From Lichenostomus cassidix (lineage: Eukaryota > Chordata > Aves > Passeriformes > Meliphagidae), in NCBI GenBank assembly GCA_008360975.2, contig CM039193.1:9972501-10036500 (forward strand): 64,000 nucleotides of DNA, in the 5' to 3' direction. Positions 14,898 to 43,960 of this stretch are shown piece after piece (position 1 is the stretch's first letter; each line of letters starts with the position of its first letter). A program made the translations under genes and the position numbers. The notes under the pieces are model-generated. The model made no database searches, was not told where the DNA came from, and saw nothing but the letters and a program-made list of their open reading frames with translations.

Positions 14898-17800
14898 TAA
14901 ATCTAGCCAAGAATGGAGTCAGGCTTCCTGGTTTCTATCTTCAAAAGACATTTTATTTCCCCATGCTGGTGTGGTAACTATGTGAGTACTCTCCAATAAA
15001 GAGGAAAATGGAAGTAACAGAGAAGTAGAAGAGACAGAGAAATCCACACCCCACATTACTGTGAAATGCAGTGATGAGGGTTTTCTTCTGAAAGTTTCTG
15101 GTTCCAATCTCTGCCCTGAATCAATGGCAAAGGAATTTGACTCTGATTCCACCACCCACAGATCTGTACCAGAACCACAAGAACAGAACCATCAGAACCA
15201 GGGAGAGCAGATCAACCAGTCCTGGTTTGCTCTGACAATTTAGTTCCTGGGCAGGAGGTGGAGGCTTCTTTAGCTCTGATGGTTAATTAAAAGTTTATGT
15301 ACTTGTGGAATGACTTTTGTTCCTTGGGAATGAAGGATGCAGCTGGAAGTGTCAGATAATCCATAACACATTAGCTTCTTTTCCACCTGCTCCACAACAC
15401 ACCTGAAAGAGCCTCAGCAAAGGACCAGAATAACAGCTCAGTGTAATAAAAATTGGTCTGTGAAAGACAGCCTCATTCTCAGTGCTCCAGCTCTTCATCT
15501 ACAGGTCTGATACTGTAAAAAAGGGGAGAATCCCACACATAGGTGCAGGACAAGCACCAGAGCAGGTCCCTTCACCATCCCCAGCCTCCCTGTCTGCTTA
15601 CACTGTGTGCACCTGGCTGGCCAGGGCACCCTCACCTGAGACAAACCCAGTGGAGGACTAATCCAAGTTAATCCTGGCTGTGATGGATGAATGACACCTA
15701 TTAACTGTTGTGCTGATGCTTTAACTGGAGTTTTGCAACTCACTGAGCACAGCAGCAGAAGCAATTCTCTCCTGGCCAGAAGGAATACAGGAGCTCTGCT
15801 GTTGGAAAGGGACATGAGAATTTATTATGACTGAAAGAGACAGCAGAAACAGTGGCCCATGCTGTGAGTTTTGTAACAATTTTATCTACATTCTGTGTCT
15901 TAAATGTGTTCCTTTTTTATTTTTCCTGTTTGTGGTACACAGGAGGTAATGGAATTTTTGCTCTGGGTCACTTGGTGATTCCCTGGGAACACATTAGAAC
16001 AGCCTCTGGTAATCAGCTCCACTGCAAAGCCAATGAAAGTACCCAAGAGTCACTATTATATTACACAGGAAACAATTCAGCAAGATTAGAATTATTTTAT
16101 TAGACAGTAAAACAGAGTCTGTTTGGAGATGCTACCTATTTTAAAATTCAGGGATTATCTGAATTGGTATTTTCTTTGTTACTTAGAAGAGACAATATTT
16201 GAAGGGGGATGAAGAGAAATAAGTATTGCTTTTTCTTTTTTTTAGTGAAACTCAAGCTATCTCTTTGTCTTCTTATGACTTCATTGTGGGAGAAATTATA
16301 AATATAGTCTGGAGATAAAATGAAAATAAAACTAATAAGTTTGCTTGATTATTTGCAGCAGATAACACCACTGCATGGCTGTGACTACAGCTCATGTAAA
16401 TTCAGCTCTCTGATTAGCAGCATCCTCACAGGTTCTTTTTGTTTTCTTAATCTAATGTGCCTTCACATAGCCCCAGACAAACTCTCTGTGATACAAATGG
16501 ACTCTGAACATACAGTGATGCTTCTAAATCTCACAGACACCTACGTAAATAAACAATTACACACTCAATCCTCTCTGCATGCACCACACCGGCTGCTTCA
16601 GGAGACAACACTCATCACTGAACTCCTCACTGAAAATACAACCCAGTTGTAATATGAGCTTTCTAAGTGCTGGATTTAAACTTGAAGCATATTCAGAACA
16701 CAACTAAAATCCCATTAAAATGGAAATGAATTTGCTGACTCCTATTCTTCTATCAAAAATTTCCTCTCAGTTTCCCTCATCTTCTGTGAAGTTACAATTC
16801 AGTATTTCTTAGCTTCCTATTCACTCTAGGAGAATAAGCAGTATTAGCAAGGTGAAAGCTTATATTAATGCATAAAAGCCTGAGTATTTTTAATAGTATT
16901 AGGAAGGGAAACATCAGGTTACAACAGCACAGCTTCCTTTATAATCATGTCACAGCTTTTACAGAATAACAGCTTCCATAATGTGAGGTTCATAAAAAAG
17001 GATGCGAAAGCATTTGTTTAATTTGAGACTCTCAACACATCATTTGCCATAAACAGGTTCAGGTAACCAGGGCTTACAGAAAAAGCAAAGAGCAGCAGAG
17101 AACCAACAACTCTTAGATGTTCAAGCATTCTTTCACCCTCTATTTTTACACTCACCTGGCCCAGGTTAAGATTAAATGGTTTTTGTGTGTCTAATCTAGA
17201 CTTTTCAGGCTACCATCAAACAGCAAGAACAGTGCAATCCTTTCTCCAGTTTTGCCTCGTGCTGCTTGTATGGCTTCAAACTTCCTATTGCTTTCTGCTG
17301 AGCAACATTTTCTATCCTCTTTCCCACAGTACAAATGTAAATACAAACAACAGAAGCAGGGGCATTTCAAGGCTTACCATGGCTCAAACAAGACCATTTT
17401 CAGGAGAGTTGTGCCTACCTTAAACAAAGAAAATGCACTGAATGAAGTTCAGAGTCTCTTTCTGTTTTGTTTTCTGTGGCTTCTCCAGTGTTTTATTCCT
17501 GTAGAAGGAAGCAAGCCAATATTGACATTGCAACCAGAAGCCACTGAAATATGTAAGGCACTAATATAGATATATCTTGTTATCTATATTCATACATACA
17601 CACCCCCTCACCATCATATCATCTGATTTCAGCTAAAAAACTCTATTTGTTATTTTTCCTTTGCCAAGCAAGTAAGAGAGATGAGACAGGACTCAGCAAC
17701 CAAGGGCAGAAGTTGGAAAAAGCAGCATTTTGAGCAAGGAGCATGTGAAAGGGCAAAAGTAAAGCCAGGACCTTGCTGTGCAGGGTCTGGTGTTCTCCAG

Positions 17801-20800
17801 ATAATTGTTCCACTGGGGTGGCTGCAGCAAGGACACAGATGGAGCTTTCCCATCTTGTCTGGGTGCAGAAGGAGCATTTTAATTTTAGCCATGGAAAAGA
17901 AAAAATAAATAACAAGGGAAAATTACAACTTAAAGCTAAATTTTCATTAAAGGGAAAGGATTACCTAACTCAGTGCCAATGAGCTTCCATCCCACCAGTC
18001 TTCTGCTGAGGAAAAGGCCTTGCTGTTTCCAAGAATGTTTCCACAGTTTCACTTTATGCTAAAAGTTGGCCCCCACTGACACATGAAATGGGTGGCAGCA
18101 TATATTTTATAAATTTTTAAGCACTAGAAGAAACTGGAAACTTTCAAATGTTGTTAGAAGTGTTGCAGATGATGAAAGACCATGATGAAAGATGGAGATG
18201 ATAAAAGTTGGAGATGTCCAGCTCCAGCCTTGTTGGAAGATGTGCTTCCACCTGCAAGTGCTAAGAGGTTTCTTTGCTGGTTGGGACATTTCCCAGGTAT
18301 TTAATTTCTCTGACAAATCTGTTACTCATCCAAGACTTCAGAGCTGTACCCAGCTGCTCCTCTGCTAGGCTCCTTTCTGGAATATGGTGTTTCAGTGTTT
18401 TGCAGTCCCCACTGACCCCCCAAACCTGCTGTCAGCCCCCAGCACCACTGCTCTGCTGGATTTTTCACCTGCATTTTGCGGACTGCATTACTGACAGACT
18501 CAGAAATGGATAAAACCATTCAAATGCTTGGAGGCTGCGATGAGAAGAGCACAGCAGCTTCTCCTTTGTCAGGCAGCAGCTTCAATTCAGTGTGCAGAGC
18601 ACATGAACAGAGGAGAAAATCATGAAATAACTGTCAAAGGCAGCCAACATCAATTACAATACACTGCAGGTTAAATTGCACATGACACTTTCTCAAAGCA
18701 AATCACCCTCTCCTATAAAGAGGTTTTATGTCATTTTTAAATTCTAATGATTTACTGAGAACTCAATATCAAGAGGAAAAAGAAAAAAATCAATTATTTT
18801 CCGCAGATGGCCACTGGACTCAGATGCAGCTGTGGCACGGATGGGGCAATCACAATGACATGGCTTTTTCCCTCCTGTTAGCAGAGATTATATTGCATTA
18901 GATGGCATTGAGAGGGTGGAGAAAACTGGAATGCTTCTGAGACAGTGATGAATTGTAAAGCTGGATGAGCTAATTTTAGACCATTTAAACTCAGAAATTG
19001 GCAGCAGTTTTTCTGAGAGCTCAGTTAAGGCTAATTTACCCCGAATCATCCACTGAACTCATCCTGCAGATCACAAAAACGTGAAACTATCATGCGCTTA
19101 GAGGATAAAGAAAATACTGTGCTGGTTCCTGCAGGTTACATAAAAATGCTTTTAGAAGCAGTAATGCCAAGAGGACATGACTTGCATTTTTATGCTTATG
19201 AATGCTCTTCCACAGTAATTAAAAATGACATACCCTATTAAATCACTTAGTACATACCTTAAAGCATATGATGCAGAGGTTTCTTGAAAAAGCCAATTAC
19301 ATAGTGCAGCTCTCTACAAGGCCAATGCTTCAAAGCAATTTTCAGATTTTATGAGTTACATATGCTTCAGAAAGGGAGATTTTTTTTTTTCTTTTTTTTA
19401 CTGGCAGGAAGATACACTGCAAATAAGATACAAGCCTCTACTTCATTTTTCTGTTGCTGCTGTGAATTAAAAGTCCATTGCATATCTGAGCTTCAGCATA
19501 AACAGTAACACATCACTGGAGAGGTTTTTTTAATGGGAGAGGCTGCTTTTCATGCTGAACCTTCAAGTAAATAAAGCAGTAGTAATGATTAAATGATGGA
19601 GAGGAGTTTTGGCATTGTTGCCTACTCCCACCAAAGAACATTTCTGCCAGAATCCATGGGTGGGAGAAGCCTTGAGGCTTTGCCATGTAGCAGGATACTG
19701 TATTAATCTTGCAAGACTGCAGAGTCTGACTGTGCTTGTCACAGGAAACACTCAGATTTCTTTCCATCCTCTCTGTTTACCCAACACTGATTTGCTCTGC
19801 TGACACTTCAAGAAAACGAGCCCTACTTGTCTACATAAAGATATTTCTCCTTTCCAGATTTGAAACAGTAACAGTTTTACTGCAAACTTCAGTTTTATCT
19901 GGTCAAGGTAGAGTTTTTCCTTCTGTTTCAGGAATGAAAGAGACTCCCAGAACAGAGCATACTGACAGCCCAAGCAAAGTGACAAAAGCTCAGAGTTGGG
20001 AGGAAGGATCAAGTACAGTAAGATCCTTCTTGAAAGGACCTCCTGTCCCTTGAAATCCAACCAAATGTGTCATCTCTCACCAATACCTCTAACACCTCTG
20101 CTTTGTGTCCACTGATATAATCTCATTGCTCCATCCAGGAATTCAAAGATAAAAAAATATTTGAGTGGAAAAGGAGATTTGTGACAGTCTAGGTATGTCT
20201 GTGACGTGCCAAAAGCTCTTTTTACTCCAGCATCCAGCTGCTTTTAATAAAAAACTATCAAATTGCACAAGATTAATTCCCAGGAAGATTTCCCTCCAAT
20301 TGTTTTCCTGAGAACACTACTAGAAAACAGGATAAAGGAAAAATAATAAAAAAACAAAAGCTGAAGTTGGCTCTTAGCCAGAGGGCTTTTTAAACATTTA
20401 AAGACACTTTAAAAATGCCCAAGACCATTGTTCCTGATAAAGTTCATTACAAAGTTTTATAGTCTTGACATTTTTCCAGTGTTTAGCGTTGGCTTTGACA
20501 GCAACAAGCAGATGTTTCAGCTCATTAGCAAATGCAAAGTCTGGGCCAGCCTTAGAACAAGTTTATCATGAGCACTTCCCTCACAAGGTTCAGGGCAGAA
20601 GTTGAAGGGAGAGATTCTTGGGAGATGACAAGCAATTAAAAACACTGACACCTTTTTTATGAGCAGTTGAGAAGATAATTGAAAAAATACAGTCATATGT
20701 GAGGTAGAGTTCACTTTGGTGAGCAGACACTGCCTGAGCTTGTGACTTGCTTTTGTCCCAGAAAATGAATCCTGGATGTCCTTTTGAAACAGAACCTTTG

Positions 20801-21495
20801 CTACTTCTGCTCACCTAAGAAAACAACAGAAGCAAAGCAGCAACTGAGGCTGAAAAAGATCCATACAATATTTTATCTTTGCTCCAGCTACTGGCACCCT
20901 AATTTTAATATAACATAAATCAATGAGAAAGAAACTAAGTGATAGTCTAATACTCTTTCACAGTGGGTAAAATCTTAAATGAAAGGCTACAATCTTTCAT
21001 GTTGTAATAATTAATGAATACATTTAAAGTACCATCACTCTAGCAAAGGATGACTTAGGAAACCACAGGAATAAAAAGACTCCAACAATTTAGTGTAAGA
21101 ATTACCCTGCCATTTTGATATTTCACTTTGAAAATCATTAAGGTTTTAAATGCATACTACTATTTTTAAGACTAGCTGGGAAAATTATTTTGATCTTCCA
21201 GGTATTAATCATCTGCTTACAGCACAGAAGAAATGAAAAAGCAGCAAGGTGAGCTCTCCACAGTGTAACCCACCAAGTCACCTCTGCAGAGGAAGTGCTG
21301 ATGTCTCCAGTAAAACACAGAAAAAGGCCACAGAGTTGGCCAAACTCAGAGATGAAAATATCCCATCTCTACTGCAAACTGTATTGTCCCCTTCCTGACA
21401 CAAATAAAAAGGTTTTGGAGAACAGCTGCATTTAAGATCCATTTCTATGCTTTCCCCTCCTTGCTTCCATTTCCTTGAGCTATTAAATGTATAAA

Positions 21496-21573
21496 AACAA
21501 AACAAAAACCCTCAAACAAAACCCAAACAAACAAAAACCCAACCCAAACCAAACAAAACCACCAAGCCCCCAA
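21496..21573. repeat. A/C-rich low-complexity tract
   Basis: About 78 bp made almost only of A and C, in irregular AAAAC and AAACCC units (AAAACAAAACAAAAACCC and similar). It looks like a degenerate simple repeat rather than a retroposon tail, since no recognisable element precedes it. Confidence 0.85.
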
Positions 21574-24500
21574 GTGAAAAACTGTAGCAGATATTTATAA
21601 AGGCATGCACAAGTCTGAGTAGTTAATCTCATTTGTTTATGTTAGGTTTAGAGTCGATAAAATGGTTTTTTTATCTTGTATTTTGTTATACATAAAAAAA
21701 AAAAAGGTTGGTTTCAGCACACTTCTTGATACCACTAATTTTTTTTCCCTTTTAGAACAGGAGAAAACAACCATGCAAGGAAAGTGCCCAAACTCTACTC
21801 AGGAACTCATCTTATCTTTAGAACTTTCTGGATTTTGAAACACATTACTTTCTCAACCTCTGACAAATACAGCTGTCTTTCCTACCATGCTGGAAGGAAG
21901 TAACTCAAGGCTCAACAACCTTCTGCAATATTTAGGAGCAATCTCTGCTTGCTATCATATGCCACTAGGATGAATTGCAAAGATAGTTTAATCCTTGATT
22001 ACAAGTACAGACTCTTGGAATACTGGAGCAGAGCACAGATGGTGTGATACTAAACCCAACAGCTCTGCCCTATTCATGGTATTTTGTGAGCAGCAGAAGG
22101 ACCACAGGAAAAGTGCCAAGCCAAAAAATCCCATCTCAAAAGCATTAACTACTTATTTGTACTTGATATTATAGAAGGGATTGAAGGCAAAAGTGTCTGG
22201 GAAAGACACAAGTTGAGGAAGTTTGTGGACTGTTTTCCCTGGGAATGACCCCAAACTGGAGTAGGAGCACAGCGTGGAGAAGGAGCAGTGGAGAGGAAAT
22301 GTTATCTGACCACAGGTACCCATTCCCATCTCCCTGTGCCCTGGGCAGGAGGTGGAAGAGTTGGGAATGAAACAGCCAGGGCAGAAGGTTTGTTTAATTT
22401 TTATTTCTCACTGTCTTACTCCAATATTGATTGGCAATAAGTTAGATTATTTTTTCCCAAGTCGTCAGTTTTTCCCATGACAATGACTAGTGAGTTGTCT
22501 TTCATCTCCACCCAAAAGCTTTCTTTTTGAATTTTCTTTCCCTGTCCAGAGAAGGTAGAGTGAAAGAGCAGCTCAGTGGGCACCTGATGCCATCCAAGGT
22601 TAACCCACCTCACCTTGCTTAAAGAATTTGCACAGGGAAGCCCAGGAATTCAGCTTCTCCCAGGACCCCCAACAAGACCTGACACAACTGCAGACTCAGC
22701 CAAAGAGATCCTGTCAGTGACTTTGCCCTTAAAACACCTCACTTCAGAACTTGCAAATGCTGTGCAAACACCAACTAATCCTCTCACTCATGCAATATAA
22801 GCTTATCCTCAGAGATGTTAAGTAACCAACCCAGTCACACCACAGATACAAGACAAAGCAGAGCTTTAACCTCTGCTGTCACAGTCCACATCAGCAAACT
22901 CGAGAACAAGGCACAAACACATTGAAAAAGTCTGCATTTCCTGCTGATTGGGGTCAGGATCAGCGAGGTGAGCTTCAGCCCCTGTAGAGTGCAAAATAAA
23001 TTAAATGTGAACATCTCAACAGCAGAATCTTAGGCTTCCTAATTTAGAAACTCAATTTCTTTGATAAGAGGGAGAGACAAACTGGAGCCTGAAGGGAAGG
23101 GGCTGTTTAATGATGCTTCATCCAATGTGGGAGGCAGTTGGCTTGGCTCCCAAGCTTTTTTCCTCCACCTCCCTGGCCCAGCAGAGACCTTGCATGTTAT
23201 GGAGATGCCAATCTGGCAATCAAGGAGCACTTTTCATCACCTTCAAGAGGAATAATCCTTTTCAAGCTTGTCCCTCAGCTGGGAGGAGGGAAGGGATTGG
23301 CAAAGGTCAATAAAATTAACATTCAAGAGCAATAGAAAAGCAATCGGGGGATGAGGGCTGTAATTGAAAGCCTGGAAAGTGCCAGAGGAAGAGGAAGAGA
23401 ATTAAGGCAGTTTTGTAGGGGGTGATTGCTCCAGGGAAAACATGGGGCCTCTTATTTTGGGGAAAGAGAGTAGGAAGATTTCATATCCCACAGGGGAGGC
23501 AACAGTCTTGTCAAGGGGGACAGATGAGTACAGGAACAGAATTAATCAAGGTGAGGGAAGTTGTTACTGCAAAGGCATGGAACTGTGCATAGTAAAGTAT
23601 GTTTCCCAGTCTGCTCCCTGGAATCACCACCTACACCCAGAAAAGATGGGATGGAAGATGCAGACACATCACCTGGCAACAAACCTGGCTGATACAGTCC
23701 CACCACAGCATTTTTGCCACAGGCTGGTATAGGCTCCACCATAATTTTTCATCCTGCTTGAGGCAAGGGAGGAAAAGGTGAGTGAAAAATCCCGGATGAA
23801 ACCAATCCTTCCTCCTCTACCAATTTTTAACTCTCCTGTCCAGACTGTGCCAGAGTGAGCCCCCTGCACAATTCCAGCCCATGGCTTCCACTCCATCCCA
23901 GCTGCCACAGCTCAGCCCCATCCCTGCTCTGAGCTTCTCTCACCCACACAGCACGCAAGCCCCAAGTCAGAGCACGTCCAAGGGAAGCTTACATAAGGAA
24001 GTCAGTGCCAGGTTTCCAAGTCACAGTTTTACAAGGCAAAGTGGTGGTGAGCTCTGCCAGCATCTACCCATAACCATCAGCCTGTTAAAAGCAAACAGCA
24101 AGAGTGCAAGTACTGTGTAAAGGGAAGTTCTTGTCCAAGCTCAGGTTCACTGGGTTCTCAGTCCACTGTTACAATTCAGGTGCACCTGCAGCTGCCAGAC
24201 ACAGACAGAAGCACAAACAGGGCAAATCCATCCCAGCAGGGTGTAGGAGTAGCAAATTATTTTAAGAAAAGCTAGTAAAAAATACTGTAGCTCAAAAAAA
24301 CTCCCAAACTTGGCTACTTGAACCTCTAGATAAGCCAGTCATTCTTTTCTTCCTTATCCAGATCCATCTGCTGCAGACACTTCTACAGCTGATTTTGGTA
24401 ATTTCTCCCCTTGCAGAGCAAGCACCACAAAGCACATGACATTAAATATATCCACTATTAGTTTTAGTTAAAATGCTTGATCCTTCCTTCCTCTGTTGTT

Positions 24501-24585
24501 CCCAACTCTTCCAAGGCACATCCAGGAATTTTTCCCTTCCCAATACTCAGGGAAGTCTTGACAAATGCAGGATTTAAACATGTAC

Positions 24586-24610
24586 TCTTAGCTCCAGTTT
24601 AGAGCTAAGA
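24586..24610. repeat. Short 9-bp inverted repeat (hairpin)
   Basis: TCTTAGCTC and GAGCTAAGA are exact reverse complements around a 7-bp loop (CAGTTTA). No run of T follows on either strand that would suggest a Pol III terminator, and no gene context gives it a function. Confidence 0.6.
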
Positions 24611-26310
24611 AAAATAAAAAATCCTATTTTTCCATTTTCTTCCAGTATGAGATGTGCTGAAAAAAGGTAAACACTTCAAGTCTTTGTCAAAAGCAGCTCC
24701 AAGGGGAATTGTGAGAATCAGAAGCCTTAAACAGTTCAGTTACCCAGGAAAAAATCTTGTGTCTAATTCTGGCATTTCAAGGCTTATTCAGCTCCCCCCT
24801 TTACCTCTGACTTGCCCTCACAGCTCTTGCACAGGCCAACTTTAGCTGCTTGTGTTACTCAAGACAAATTACAGCACTCAAGATATAATTAAAATTTATG
24901 CTATGTGGAAAGCCATCTACTAATTTGATGATTAAGTGTCTTCCATGTTTACAACAACTATAATCACAACCACTCCTGGACCTGAAATGGATAAATTTCA
25001 CCAGTAAGTTATAAAACCACAAAGCTTTGCTGTTCATCCACTGTTTCAAGAGCTCCAGTCCAGATACAGAGCACCATAATCATAAGTGATCTAGACAAGC
25101 AGCTAAGCACAGAGTCAGTCACAACTGAACATTTTCAACTGCAGCTCATAAAAGGTTCTCGGTATTAGAGTGTAAATAAAAAAACATATTATAAGGACAC
25201 AGAACAGTTCTTTAGAATTTGTTGAACATTTATGACAACAGAAATGTAAACACCAATTTGCCTTTAATGCCACTGCTGGAGTGTCCTTATTACCCAAACT
25301 CAGGGTATTTATTTGGTTGGTACAGGTTCTGCTTCTCAGATTCTACCTTCTTTAACACCTACTGTCCAGCTTTAAATTTTGGCTTTGATCTCTCTCTTGT
25401 TGTCACAGCACATTTTATTTCACATGTGAGCCTACTGAAAGACAAGTGACATGTTCACTTCCTCCAGCTGTTAGCTACTTATTGTGACTTTTAACTGGAG
25501 AGTTTAAAGCTTAAAGTGTATAAAAGTTCTCAATGGCACCAGCTCTGTGTATCACCTAGAGCTGATGGCTGGGGCAAGCTTGTCATAAGGAACATCTGCA
25601 ATTAGGACACTGTTGCAGACATGCAAGTGGTAATTATTGATCAATTAACATGAACCTGCAAATCAAATCTCAATTTGAAATAAAACTCAATTAGTGCTTA
25701 CTAATAGCAAATTCGGGAATTAGCATTCATTGACTGTTTCCTCCTTCACGTCCTCTCCAGCAGGCTACACCAGGTAAGCTTTGCCATTCCCAGTCAGTTT
25801 CTGATGATTTCTGTGAGACCAGAAGTAACTCTGCAGTGAAACAGCACCTGCAGCTCAGCAAGCATCTCCACTGTCAAGCAAAAGTATTTTGCAGTGCTAC
25901 TGGGCACTGAGCAAAACCCCAAAGCCTCCAAGAGTTATTAAATTTGAATACCGCAATGATTTGTTGCTAACACTCTAGCTAGATTCTACAGAGCATCTTT
26001 GAGCTGTGGTGCAGTTAAACAATACAACATTAAGGTATTTAGGATCTTCTGGAATATACAGAAGTGGTATTAAGCTGTTCTTTTAGTTTGAAAAGAGACA
26101 ATTCTGCATACCAAACAGACACACGTTTGATTTCTTGAACAAGTCCCCAAGGGTGATGCGACAATTTGTTTCTCCATTTAAAAGATTACAACATGCACAA
26201 GTCCATAGAATTTTTAGTACTGTATGGGACAAACAACATAATTGTAGCCCAATAAAATCTCAGGCAACATAAACCATGAGGACAGACACCACAGAGTGTT
26301 GTATGCATTG

Positions 26311-26316
26311 TTTATT
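26311..26316 (-). terminator. TXNRD3: Polyadenylation signal AATAAA
   Basis: Canonical AATAAA on the minus strand, about 1.12 kb past the stop. A GT-rich stretch (CTCTGTGGTGTCTGTC) ending near 26281 lies where a downstream cleavage element is expected. It is the only AATAAA I see on the transcript strand between here and the stop codon. Confidence 0.8.
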
Positions 26317-26524
26317 GAACTTCAAATTCCATGGTACATCACAGATTAAATAGTTAAAAACTGGTTACTATCATACAATGTTCAGAACAGTCTTTCAAAA
26401 CAGCTCTTTGGACAAAACTAAGAGCCAGATTCAAGCACAATTCCCCCAGGACAGAATGCTAGGGGTGGAAGAGAGCTTCAAAGTACTGGCAGTACACAAC
26501 ACTACACAAAGCACAGCAGCTCTG

Positions 26525-26581
26525 GGCTGCCACATGTTTCAGAGCAGCTCTGTACAACACCTTCTACCTCCATGGGCAGCC
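26525..26581 (-). other. Stem-loop in TXNRD3 3'UTR
   Basis: On the transcript strand GGCTGCCCATG pairs with CATGTGGCAGCC, an 11-bp stem with one bulged base. The 34-nt apical region contains a nested hairpin CAGAG-CTG-CTCTG. It lacks the ATGA/GA quartet of a SECIS, so its role is unknown. Confidence 0.5.
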
Positions 26582-27122
26582 ATCTACTCTGTTAGTGGGA
26601 CAGTCTGCTTCTCCAAGACTTCAGCATTCCACAGAAGAGCACAGACATAATTCTGGGTTCTGTAAGGTTTTAAATTATAGAGCTGAAACCAGATTTAAGT
26701 AAACTGATATGGCCTTGTGTTTACGCTCTTCAGCCTTGACACACAAGATACCTACAACTCAAATTTTCATTTTAAGGACATGTCACCTGAGGTCAAACAC
26801 CTGTGAATGTGAACAACAGTGGTGTCTTGGGTTACTGTGAAGTTTTAGACTGGTTGGGATGGGAGACTAGTGCTTGAACTGCACTGCTCAACACTGCATC
26901 CTATTTATGCCATCTTGCCTCAACTGAACATACAATTAAGTATAACAAAATGCATCAAAAAGATGAATCAGTCAACTGTAAACTGTTGGCAAGAATCACT
27001 CAATTATACATTTGTCTTCTATTTCAAGCATTTGTACAAGACACTGGAACTAGAAGCATTAGCTTTAATTTGTGCAATTTAAGAATTTCCTTCAGGAGGA
27101 GTTCAGTCATCTGACTAGACAA

Positions 27123-27179
27123 GAACCTCCCAGCCTTGCCTGGCAGCCATCAGTCGCAGCTCACCTCACGAGAAGGTTC
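27123..27179 (-). other. G-U-containing stem in TXNRD3 3'UTR
   Basis: On the transcript strand GAACCTTCT pairs with GGGAGGTTC (9 bp, two of them G-U). A GTGA follows the 5' arm. The pairing suits RNA from the minus strand only, and it lies about 265 nt past the Sec codon, a workable SECIS distance, but the helix II and 3' GA of a SECIS are not clear. Confidence 0.35.
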
Positions 27180-27436
27180 CGAGCTACAACGTCAAAAAAG
27201 CACCGCAGTGCTAATTCCAAGCAAAGTCAGGATTTACAGTCCGAGATTTCCCTGCTGCATTACTGTTCCCATGTGCAACACAACTTACACTGAGGAAGCC
27301 TCTGGAAGGCACCACTCCCAGCTGCAGCACATACAGTGGTACTGATGCAAACCTTTACTTTGCTGCAAAGCAGTTGGATGTATTGGAGCTTCCACAGGAC
27401 CAAGAGTGCACAACATGGAAACGTAAAACAGCAGGT

Positions 27437-43286
<15,850 letters not shown>

Positions 43287-43564
43287 GGCGGGACCGGGCT
43301 GAGGCGAGCGGCACCGGCACCTTCCCCGCGGCGGCCGCGCTGACCCTCGGCCGCACCGCCCCTTCCGCAGCGGGCAGCGTGACGAGCCGGGCAGACCTAT
43401 TCGCAGGGAGAGGGGGGGAACAACATGCCAAGAAGGGTTTGTCGTGCTGTATTTCAGCCACATGCACTATAAACGGTTGTAAAATAATAAAAATTCAGTT
43501 ATACCAGAGAAGAAAGTGTTACTATTCGCCTAAAGGCTAAGTAGAGGGGGATAAACTTGAGTTG

Positions 43565-43960
43565 TTTAAGCGTTTCTCCCCTCTGCGAGGGGACGTGCAG
43601 TGAGCCAGCAGGAGGGCGGCGGGAGCGCGCATGCGCGGCGGAGGGCGGTGTCGGGCGGGGCGCGGGGCGGTGCCGGGCGGTGTCGCCTCAGAGCCCGCCC
43701 GGGCTGGGACGGCGGATGGTGCTGGGCGGGAGAGATGTAGCAGCGCTCGGCGTGGAGGTCGTTCTTTCACTCCTCACGGGCAGTCCGGCCCCGAGCCGGC
43801 GGCGACTGGCCCGGTTTGGAACAGTCGGCGATCGGCCCATGTGCAGGCGGCCGGGTTTGAGCTGCCTCGGTGCCCTCTAAGTTAGGGGGAAGCATGGGGG
43901 GAAAAGCTGCTTCCCCCATCTGCCTTCAGCTGCCCCTCGGGTCTCCTGTTCGGGGAGGAG
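43565..43960. promoter_or_regulatory. Second CpG-island block with GC boxes and NRF-1-type motif
   Basis: A separate GC-rich block, split from the exon 1 block by about 150 bp of AT-rich DNA. It contains GGGCGGGGCGCGGGGCGG (from about 43653) and the palindrome GCGCATGCGC at 43627-43636, the core of the NRF-1 consensus. It may be the distal TXNRD3 promoter, an alternative first exon, or the start of a plus-strand transcript. No confident protein-coding exon is seen in it. Confidence 0.55.
43627..43636. promoter_or_regulatory. Palindromic NRF-1-like site GCGCATGCGC
   Basis: Exact match to the symmetric core of the NRF-1 (nuclear respiratory factor 1) motif, inside a CpG island about 340 bp upstream of the TXNRD3 start codon. 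Binding is inferred from the motif only. Confidence 0.5.

Larger units (their letters stand above)
14713..26289. other. Flanking DNA with no recognised gene
   Basis: This stretch continues up to the TXNRD3 cleavage site. It contains the inverted repeat near 14.87 kb, a poly-T stretch near 19.38 kb, the A/C-rich tract near 21.5 kb and a small hairpin near 24.6 kb. No splice-compatible coding exon or RNA gene was recognised on either strand. Confidence 0.6.
26290..27436 (-). other. TXNRD3: TXNRD3 3' untranslated region
   Basis: About 1.15 kb from the stop codon to the expected cleavage site about 20 nt past the AATAAA signal. No coding frame continues. A SECIS must lie here if Sec is inserted, but none of the ATGA cores on the transcript strand (27107-27110, 26767-26770, 26371-26374) showed a convincing partner GA and helix by eye. 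Two stem-loops (26525-26581 and 27123-27179) are listed separately. The 3' end itself is predicted, not observed. Confidence 0.75.

Noticed and set aside
26338..26374. SECIS candidate ATGA...TGAT near the polyA signal
   Set aside because: The spacing of the two cores is right (29 nt between), but the intervening sequence cannot form a helix II beyond about three pairs.
27071..27110. SECIS candidate starting at the ATGA of 27110
   Set aside because: A short imperfect hairpin follows (GAACTCC/GGAAATTC), but there is no 3' GA opposite the ATGA.
43555..43885. Possible plus-strand first coding exon (84- to 107-codon frames), considered as CHCHD6 exon 1
   Set aside because: The peptides are Arg/Gly/Ala/Pro-rich, as GC-rich DNA gives by chance, and do not resemble the CHCHD6 N-terminus as I recall it.
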